Source of the DNA: Polyrhizophydium stewartii
Taxonomy: Eukaryota > Chytridiomycota > Chytridiomycetes > Rhizophydiales
Length of the DNA stretch: 13,151 bases
Reading direction: 5' to 3'
Assembly (NCBI GenBank): GCA_027604665.1
Contig: JADGIZ010000470.1
Coordinates: 1-13,151 of the forward strand
Shown here: one piece after another, positions 1-7,700 of the stretch
Layout of the letters: every line of letters begins with the position of its first letter
Numbering within the stretch: position 1 is the stretch's first letter
The notes under the pieces: generated by a model
What the model saw: only the letters and a program-made list of their open reading frames with translations
Told to the model about the DNA's origin: nothing
Databases searched by the model: none
Program-made: the position numbers and the translations under genes

Positions 1-492
1 GCTCGTCGGCGCCTGCCCACAGCCGCGCACGCTCGTCGTGCACGTCGTGCCGCACGCCGTCGCAGCCGCCTGACGGCCTTCAGCCAGCGGGCCGCCCGCC
101 CGCCGCCCCGCACGTGGGCCTCGCCCGCCGCTCGGCCCCTGGCCGCCCCATGCACATCCGTGTCTCCTTTGCCAAGTCATTCTGCATCCATTGCACGCAT
201 CCCGCCTCCTCATCGCCCACTCCCCATTGCATGCACCTCACCATGAAACCCCGCCCGCATGCCAAGTGCTGCCGGCAACCCCCCTTTGCCCATGTGTCTG
301 CCCCGTCCGCCTCGTCATGCCTCAGAACGTCATGTCCGCATCCCCCTCTTGCCCTCCAAGGCAATACAGTATTTATGTCTGCATCGTCGTCGCCGCCCAA
401 TGTCCTGGCTCACTCAAAGTGCTTGTTGCAGCTGACTTTGAGATCAAGCCATTTTGGGCCGGCTTTCCCAGTCATCCGGCTGCCACCAGCAC
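1..492. other. Upstream region of the RING gene, no supported gene
   Basis: This GC-rich stretch holds overlapping open frames on both strands, none with a recognisable domain or convincing amino-acid composition. On the plus strand, frame 2 is open from the window edge to a TGA at 71-73 and could be the last 23 codons of a gene to the left. A minus-strand frame across the same bases is equally GC3-rich, so I do not call either. The part just before 493 is presumably promoter and 5' untranslated region of the RING gene, but no core promoter motif is evident. Confidence 0.3.
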
Positions 493-2273
493 ATGCCCAA
501 GGACGCCGCCGCTGCTGCCGCTGGAAGGCCCGCCGGCCGCGCCGAGCCGCTCGTGTGCACGGTCTGCCTGGACCCGGTCTCGGCGTCCGTCCCGCTGCCG
601 CCCGCGGCCAGCGTCCCGGCTCCGCTCAGGCAGCACCTCTCGCAGCTGTGTATCCTCAAGTGTGGGTCGCTCGCCCCAACGCCTTTGGTCGCCGCGGCAA
701 GGCTGACTCCCCGGCGTCCGGGCCGCCCGGACAAAGGCCGGCACCTGTTCCACAGCGCCTGCATCGTGCGCTGGCTCGGCGCTGGCTCGCGGAGCGTGTG
801 CCCCAACTGCCGCACCACCGTGGCCGCCCAGGACGGCTCGCTCGATCTGGTCTTCCTACCCGACGGCCTCGTTGCGCCGGAGCCGTCGCCGCCGTCGCCG
901 CCCAACATCAAGCTGGGCCCCGACAGGCTGCGCTCACCACCGCCAGACTGCAAGCCAGACCCCGACGAGCTACTGCGGCGGCAGCAGCAGCAACCCTCGC
1001 AAGCGCGCAGGCCCGCGCAGTCGGACATGCTGGCGCTGCTGCACCGCGACCTGGCGGCAAAGCAGGCGCTGGTGGACGAGCTGCAAGACATCGTCGAGTC
1101 GATGCGGTTCGAGCTCGAGGACGCCGTGACCGAGAGCGAGCTCCATGCGACCGTGGCCGAGCGCCTTGAGGAGTCGCGGCGCTTGTTTGAGCAGCGTGCG
1201 GCTGCCGACGCAGCGGCGCTGGTCGAGTCGCAGCGTGCCTGCAAGGCTCTTGCTGCCGAGAACGCCCGTCTCGCCCAGGCAGCCAGAGCATCCGAAGCCG
1301 CTGCCGAGGCGAGCCGCATCGACGCTGCCGCAGCTTCTGCCCGAGCCGAGGCCGTCCTTGCCAGCGCCGCGGCAGCCACCCGCAGGCTCAACGCATATGC
1401 CGCGTGAGACGCAGCCCCATCTTTCACTGGCCGGTGCTTCTTGCTGCTGATCCTCGAGCATTTGGTGCGGTGTGATGGCGCATGTGCAGCATCGAGGCAG
1501 TCGACTCCCGCGAATTTGGCGACGAGGAGTGGGAGGCCAAAGCTGCCGACGCCGTTGCTGGCGGCGACGTCGAAGAGCTTCGGCAGATCATCTTTGCGTA
1601 CCACAGGTGCGTTGCCAGGGAATGCATGCCTGACAATGAACCGCCGCCTCGCTCACGCCCACGCTCACTCGCGCTTGGGCACGCTCTCGTATGCGCACGC
1701 AGGAAGCTGCGCATATTCTTTGAGCAGGCTCGGACGGCCCGTGCGCGAGCATATGAGATGCGGCAGGACCGCGACGCAGCGAGGCAGACCGTCGCGACGC
1801 TCAAGTCGCGCATCAGCGAGCTGGAGCAGGCGGTGGCGGCCCGCGAAGCCCAGGCCTCGGGTATTAGCCCTGAAAAGACTGCCGCTTCTGCAGATGCAAT
1901 AGCAGCGACAGCAACATCATGTCTCGAAACGACCCACCCGCCTGCGAAACGGCCCCGAACCGAGGGCTTCTTTCCGCTGGCTGGCCGAGTGTTGTTGCCA
2001 ACCAGGCCGAAGCAGCCGCAATTACCACAACCCCAGCAACCGCAATCATCGCCTCCGGCTTCACTGCGCAGCATTTTGAACCATCGTCAGGCCGCAAAGT
2101 CGCCCCCGTCGATGCCGCCGGCGCCGGGCTTTGGCGTGCTGCGCAGCCGCGAAGGCGGACTGGATCTGGGCGTCGCGCGATGCCAGAGCATGCCGACTGT
2201 GCGTCGTGCGCCGGGGAAGCTCAAGGCAGCACCGAGCACGTCGTCGATCAGCGGGTGGCTTGGTCGCAAGTAG
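493..2273 (+). CDS. TRAIP-like RING-H2 E3 ubiquitin ligase, 4 exons
   Basis: Predicted join 493-661, 737-1403, 1490-1606, 1703-2273 gives 507 residues and a TAG stop. Residues 22-82 form a RING-H2 finger (C22, C25, C57, H59, H62, C65, C78, C81), which binds two zinc ions and recruits an E2 enzyme. C57 is split by intron 1, and removing that intron restores the spacing C-R-H-L-F-H. Residues about 152-280 and 318-365 are Ala/Glu/Arg/Leu-rich with heptad character, so coiled coil is likely. The tail is Pro/Gln/Ser-rich with a basic PAKRPR patch (nuclear signal) and ends SISGWLGRK. An N-terminal RING followed by coiled coils at about 500 residues matches TRAIP, a replisome-associated ligase in fork and crosslink repair (469 residues in human). 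I chose the ATG at 493 because it lies 21 codons before the first RING cysteine. The eukaryotic RING call is firm; TRAIP orthology is inferred from architecture only. Confidence 0.75.
662..736 (+). other. Intron 1 of RING gene, 75 nt, interrupts the RING
   Basis: Donor GTGGGT, a CTGAC branch-like motif near 702 and acceptor ACAAAG. It starts after the first base of the codon for RING Cys57. It is a multiple of three and contains no in-frame stop, so an unspliced transcript stays open but carries 25 extra residues between the zinc-ligand pairs. Confidence 0.75.
1404..1489 (+). other. Intron 2 of RING gene, 86 nt
   Basis: Donor GTGAGA, CTGAT at about 1447, acceptor GTGCAG. The in-frame TGA at 1405-1407 lies inside it. 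Splicing joins the coiled-coil exon to the next open frame in the correct phase, which is why I treat 493-2273 as one gene rather than two. Confidence 0.75.
1607..1702 (+). other. Intron 3 of RING gene, 96 nt, phase-neutral
   Basis: Donor GTGCGT, CTGAC at about 1629, acceptor CACGCAG. It is a multiple of three and free of in-frame stops. Retention would insert 32 residues rich in Pro and Arg between two helical segments; splicing gives a smooth charged helix around KLRIFFEQ. Confidence 0.7.
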
Positions 2274-3052
2274 GCGTCTGTTGCGGACAAAGCCCGCCTG
2301 TCAGGCATGCTGGGACGAGAGGGCGGGGCGGCGACGCCTCGCCGCCGGAGTCGGCGGGCATGCCGCCTGTCACTGAACTCCGACTTATGATTTTGCTTCC
2401 TTGACGCGCGGGGGCTGAACACGGGGAGGGGCGACAGGGTGAGGCTGCGTGGACGGGCCACAATGGTATCTAGCGTGTTGATGCGGTGGGCTCACGCGTG
2501 CCTCATTGCGGGCTGTCCGGGTGAGCCGGCGTGGGTTGCCGGCTGAGGCGAGTTGCGGGCGGATTTGGGCGGCCGCCCCAACAACAAACGTGTTGCGGCT
2601 GTTGGCGCTCAGGCATCGCTCGCGATGCTGGATGCGAGCGGCATCTACCGCACTGCGGGCGAGCAGGCTGGGCTGGGTGGGGTTTCTTGAGTCAGTGCTA
2701 TGAACGCCTCCTGCCCCCCGACGAACGGGGATGGGTTTCTGCCGCTCGGTCGGCGACTCGTTTGCTTCGCGGGGGTGCTGGGGGACGGTCGCGTCATTCA
2801 CTTGAGCAACAGACGTCGCATCGTTGAGCGGACGGTCGAGTGGTTGAGAACCCCGCGTAGTCGCTTGCGTGGCCGAGCTCCATTCTGATGATCAGTTCGA
2901 TCTTCAATTCGAGCTTGTAAAGGTGTCGACTGACTCGGTCTTTATGCGGGAAGCCCCTCCCCAAGGGTGGACCAATGAGTACCACGATCCTCGCAGTAGG
3001 CGGTGTCGCATGACAGTGCGCGCGGTGCGTCGACTCTCATAGAAGCCACATC
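2274..3052. other. Intergenic stretch with short eroded open frames
   Basis: No gene is supported here. Plus-strand open stretches without homology that I recognise lie at about 2547-2690 (frame 3, 48 codons), 2700-2888 (frame 3, containing GDGRVIHLSNRRR) and 2848-3042 (frame 1, containing FDLQFELVKV and GWTNEYHDP). They are on the same strand as the retroelement fragment that follows and change frame repeatedly, which would fit decayed upstream parts of that element or of an older gene. A minus-strand frame at 2385-2801 has no recognisable features. Confidence 0.35.
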
Positions 3053-3652
3053 ATGCTCAACAAGCCGCATGAGGTGCGGCTTTTGCAGTTGGAACTTGAC
3101 ATCCGAGTCGCCCCTTGGATTGGCATTCAACGCTCGCGACGCCGCTCGGGACACTCGCGATGCCGTACAAGGCGATCAAGAATCGCCTCGCTGCCAGTTA
3201 TGTTTCGAGTACTCCTCACTCCTGCATCGTCGCTTCGTGCTCTCAACGGTCATCCGTTTGTCGACCGCCAGTGCCCGATCTGCCGCACGCCGCTCAGCGA
3301 GTTCTCGCCGGTCGGCCATCTCATCACCGCATGCACGGGCCCGCGCGTCCAGGCGTATCGCGACACGATTGGCTTCTCTCGCGAGTTCTTTGTTCTTCTT
3401 TGGCAACACGCCTTCGAGGTGGCCGGACTCCTGCCGGCTCCCGATGTCAACTCTCTCGATCAGTCGATTCTCGTTCTTGGCGGAACACTCTGTGGCGGGG
3501 CAACTTTGGGCAACGACTGGTTGGCCGGTTTCTCGTAGATGGGCACTGTGTTGGCGCCACCCGCTGGGCGGGTCGTGCACTTTCTGCAGCGCACCATGTG
3601 GTCGTACTCCTCTTCCCTCTGGGCGTACCACCGCAACGCTGCTAGTCAGTAA
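3053..3652 (+). mobile_element. Decayed C-terminal end of a non-LTR (LINE-type) retrotransposon
   Basis: The frame contains C-X2-C-X11-H-X4-C: CPIC at 3272-3283, His codon 3317-3319, Cys codon 3332-3334. This is the spacing of the zinc knuckle found after the reverse transcriptase in many LINE ORF2 proteins. It is followed by a hydrophobic/aromatic segment and, after an in-frame TAG at 3536-3538, by the same frame continuing as FLQRTMW and SLWAYHRNAA to a TAA at 3650-3652. The continued sense after the TAG suggests a mutated stop in an old copy. No reverse transcriptase motif is present upstream, so the copy is truncated, as LINEs commonly are at their 5' ends. A frame change near 3200 is possible because the other frame reads MPYKAIKNRLAASY just before. 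The left limit is arbitrary. It could instead be a fragment of an unrelated zinc protein. Confidence 0.5.
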
Positions 3653-3764
3653 CCACCTGTGCTCACACATTGCGAGGCTCCGAAAGAATGCGTAATACAG
3701 TGGCGTTGTCGCCTTCGTCGGCGGCTCGCATCAACGCACATCAGCAGCGAGAGCACCGTTTGCA

Positions 3765-4190
3765 GTGGCTTCGGGATGCATCAAGAACGGCATGGTCCGT
3801 CGGCGTGCGCCGCTGTCAGAGATACCGTCGGTGGACATGACGCCTTGCAGGACCATCGCTGCCTTTGGTTTGATGCCTCGGACACCTGCGGCTTTCGATG
3901 CGCGGACAGCTGCGACGCTTCTCGAGACAGAGTGGCCACACAAAGTGCTCGCTGAAAAACTGCATGTGCAGCCCATCTCATTGCAGAATACATCGACTCG
4001 CTCCGAAGCGATGGTGCATGCCGTGATGCATTCTGCAGGACCAGCAGAGACAGTCCCAGCGACCGCGCGACGAAAGTCTGTTCCGCCTGCCCACTGCGGC
4101 CATTGCTCAACAGACCTCGAGACTCTGATGGACGCGGAAGCGGGCTCGTCTGTCTGCACGGACATTGTGGACGGTCGATCGGATTGTTGA
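3765..4190 (+). other. Unrecognised open frame, possible exon
   Basis: A 141-codon plus-strand frame with an ATG near its start that I do not recognise. It is Ala/Thr/Ser-rich with a cysteine cluster near the end (HCGHC, then SSVC). It shares its frame with the hydrophobic stretch at 4404-4682; only two close TGA codons (4188-4190 and 4212-4214) separate them, and a short intron could remove both. The opposite strand is also open over much of this span (3731-4228), so coding status is uncertain. Confidence 0.25.
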
Positions 4191-4403
4191 TTGTTTGTGT
4201 CCAGCGCTGCCTGAGAGGCGAAGCACAATGCCCCGCTGGCGCTTTACCGCATTCCTGGAGGAGCGAGCTGCAGCGACAGGCCACAACCGGACTGCGGGGC
4301 TGTCTACGCATCCCTCTGGATCCAGAATTGCAGTCGTACGGGGCACTCCCTCTCGGCCGGTCCAGCACGACTTTGCCTCTGGTCACCGCGCAGATCGGTG
4401 GTC

Positions 4404-4682
4404 ATGTCCACAGCACTCTTCGTCTCGTCGGTGGTTCTTGGGACCGCACTCTGCCTCTGCGCACTCGCGCTGCTGTATCGCATGCGGCGGCTGCCGCACA
4501 TGCTCTATCCGACATGCATGCGCATCACCTGCGTGGCGATCATTCCGAGCTTCGCCACCAACTTTGTATGGTCTTTCGTTGCGATGAGGAGGATCGTGAT
4601 CCGCCAGATCTCTGAGCCAAAACGCACCGAGACTTTGAGCCACATGGCAAAGAGTTTGGTTTACAGGGACATGAACGTATAA
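4404..4682 (+). CDS. Hypothetical small membrane protein or membrane-domain exon
   Basis: From the ATG at 4404 the frame encodes 92 residues with two strongly hydrophobic stretches, roughly residues 3-25 (around SSVVLGTALCLCALALLY) and 38-60 (around CVAIIPSFATNFVWSFVAM). Arginine-rich segments follow each (RMRR, MRRIVIR), consistent with two membrane helices. Codons are dominated by ATC, GTG, CTC and ATG with GC-rich third positions, as in the real genes here. The frame stays open upstream to 4215 but without a start codon. The end may be an intron donor rather than a stop, since GTATAA directly precedes TAA and a CTCCCAG acceptor follows at about 4743-4749. I do not recognise the family. It may be part of a spliced gene with 3765-4190, or a pseudogene. 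Confidence 0.35.
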   Translation: MSTALFVSSVVLGTALCLCALALLYRMRRLPHMLYPTCMRITCVAIIPSFATNFVWSFVAMRRIVIRQISEPKRTETLSHMAKSLVYRDMNV

Positions 4683-4789
4683 TCGTGCTTGGCTTCACTG
4701 CGCCGTCTACCTTGACCGGCTCTGGCACATGATGCCGCTGTCTCCCAGGAAACCGGCCTCGGACCTCGATTTCGAGTTTGCCTCACAAA

Positions 4790-7700
4790 ATGTCAAGCGA
4801 GTTCAGCGTCCTCTACTGTGCCCTGGTGCGAGCGCTTCTCGCGCAACTGCCAGCCGGAGAAGACGTTGGCTGACTACCGCTGCATGCGCTGCTGCAGCTG
4901 TATCGAAACAAAAAGGTCAAGAGCTGGCTCGAGGGCTCGCTGGTCCACCACCCGGACCGACGCAAGGTGTGTCCGGCCGCCCAGACGACGGGCGGAAAAA
5001 CCTCGAGCAGGTGTCGCTGAGCTCGAGCGCTGACGACGCCCGTCTGCATGCGTCTGCCCACGCACCCCCAGGTTGTGCTCTACGACGACCGCCGCACCAA
5101 CATCGACTCGATATTCCTCAAAGCCAGCCAGGCCGTCGGAGTCGGCGACGAGCTCGAGCTCGAGAGGCACCTTGTGATGATTGAAGCGCTCGGCGCCAGC
5201 CCGACAGCCTCGACGCCAGTGGCCGCTTCCGTGCAGCCACGACCCAAGGCAACCTCGAGCAGCGCGGCACGGCCAGCCGTGCTTGTAGCGGCGCCAAGCG
5301 CCGGCCCGCAGTCGGTGGCGACCCTGCAGCCGACGGTCGCGGGACAGAAGAGAAGGATTGGCCTGCGAGCCGTGCAGGCGGCCCGGCCACTTGTGCAGCT
5401 CAAGCGTCCGCCGCCGCGGGATCCCAGCCCTCCGCCACGGGAAGCTTCTCCGCCGCCACTTGCCGGGCCTCGTCGGTGGCAGGATGAGCCAGCGTTTCCT
5501 GCGCGCTCACTCGGTGAGCAGGCGGATGCTCCACGCTTTGGCTCCCGACAGACCATGTCAGCGCAGTCCATCTGGGACAAGTTCTGCGAAGACGACAGCC
5601 CAGATGGCATCACGGACGACCGAGATGGCGTGCCGCCGCTCTCTGCGGTTGCGGGGTGGGACGCCGTCGCCGCGCCGCGTGCCTCGGAACATGTGATATC
5701 GGCATCTGGACTTGCGCAGCAGGCCGCGCAGGACACACCACTGCGCTCAACACAAGAGCTGCTCAGTCTTTTTGGCGGTGACCTGACGGCGGATCCTGCC
5801 GATGCATCGGGCGAGAGGCAGCACATATCAAAGCGGGCACGGGCCAACGACGCGCTGGACGAAATCACCTCTGGGAGGAACGACTATGGCGCGGTGTCGT
5901 CACAGCAGCCAAAGCACTTCCCAACCGCATCGCAGCAAGGGCAGAGTCAGCGGCATACGCAGCTCCTGTCCATCACAGCCTCTCCGCTGGCTCAGACGGC
6001 TGCCAAGACTGCACCACTCCCCGATCTGTACTTTCCCGGGCTCGAGGGTACGTCCGAGATATGATGGCTGACGATGGATCTGACTAAATATATGCCTCGG
6101 GCCGGCTAGATATGCACCGCTACCAATGATGACTGACAATGCTGCTGCGGCCCGCTTTCCCCACCTCTCAAGAGCGATTAGAGCTGTCCGAGAAGAAGCT
6201 CGTGCGCAAGCGCACAATGCCTCTGCGATTTGTAAGCCCGGCCTGCAGCCATGTCCAAATGCCAAGCAAGCACAACTGACGCTGCATGTGACCAGGAAAC
6301 GCGCGAGGTATACCGCAGCACGCTTGTGGATCTTGTTATGGAGCACCTGCAAGTTTCGCTGTTTGGCGTCGCCGTTCGCTTCAATCAGATTGCCATGTCG
6401 AGCGCCGGACGCATCGACGACGGGCAATTCCGCCGCAAGGGTGTCGCGCATTACTCGAACATGAAGCTCCGGTGAGATGTGGTTTGATCTTTTGAAGCTG
6501 GAAACAATCTGACGAGTGCCTGCGATGTGCAGGCCGTTCGAGGTCCGCGACGAGCGTGCCATGCGCTTCCAGCCGTCGCTCCAGGCACGCCGCAGCAACT
6601 TTGTTGCCACGCTCTCACACAAGGAGCATTCGTCGGCTTATTCTCGAGGTTTGATCTCTTTGCAGCCGACTTTGCCGCAAGCGTGTGCTGACCTCAGTTT
6701 CACATGACCAGACGATATATGGGTGCTTTCGCCAAGCCCGAGCTTTGAGCAGTCGTGTCTGCTTCGCAGCTACTTTTACGGCCCATCGGCTGCCGGCGCA
6801 ATTGAGGCACGCCAGTGGAGCTGAGAGCTTTGCGCTGGCGACGCTGCTGACATGATCTGACTCGCTACAGTTGGTCCCTATGTCGCAGCGGGACGCAACG
6901 ATGGCGCGATCGCTGGCGCGCGTCCATGACGGAACGCCGACCAAGCTATTTGCAATACGTGCGCTCTCGGCAAGCTCCGAGATGCCCATGATCAGCAGCC
7001 TGAGCGAGGCGCTTATCCAAAGCCCGCTCTCGTCGGCGTTATCTGATCCACAATCGGACGGTCACAGCAGAAAATCCCTGCGTAGCGGTTTCAAAACACC
7101 GACCATCAAGCGCAAGGAAATGCTGCTACCAGGCTCCGACACAACCTTTTCCGAGCTTCTGGACAACACGATTGCCGAGTTTAATCTCAACGAGGACCAG
7201 GCTCGCGTCGTTCGATCGTTTGCAGCCTCGATCGCAGACGGCCAGAAGCACCCGCCAGTGACCCTCGTCCACGGCGCAAGTTTTGTCGCTTGGGTATTTG
7301 CAGAAAGCGCTCGATCATGCTGACGCGGTCTGTGTCCTTGCGGCCAGGTTTTTGGTGCTGGAAAGAGCTTTCTGGTGAGCGTAATCATCGTGTTTCTGCA
7401 TAGGGTCAAGGAGGCCATGCTGTTCCGCAACAGCGACGGAATGCGCGTTGTGATCTCATCCATGACGAACGGTGAGTGTCTCTGGGGTCAGCGGGCAGGC
7501 TTTTGGCTCTTGCCGTCGACTGATTCTGTTGATGTCCGCAACCAGTCGCGGTCGACCTGATCCTGCTCAACCTACTCAAGCTTGGATTCACACAGTTCGC
7601 ACGTGTGGGCAGTATCCGCAAGATTGCCAAGCCCATTCTGGCATACACGGCGCAGGGCAAGGATAAGAACGACGGTAGAATTCCTACAGTGGCTCGGTCA

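Noticed and set aside
444..1604. 386-codon minus-strand open frame over the RING gene
   Set aside because: It is Ser/Arg/Ala low-complexity with no domain. It is the antisense shadow of a GC-rich coding exon carrying clear RING ligands on the plus strand.
3661..4228. Minus-strand ankyrin-like gene (a short frame starting MRAADEGDNATVLRIL at about 3730)
   Set aside because: Only 22 codons before a stop, no neighbouring repeat unit, and no splice arrangement that extends it.
4103..4615. Sde2-like N-terminal ubiquitin fold, from a frame reading HSTLRLVGG
   Set aside because: The diagnostic KGGFGS that should follow is absent in all frames nearby, and the alternative frame at 4404-4682 looks more like real coding sequence.
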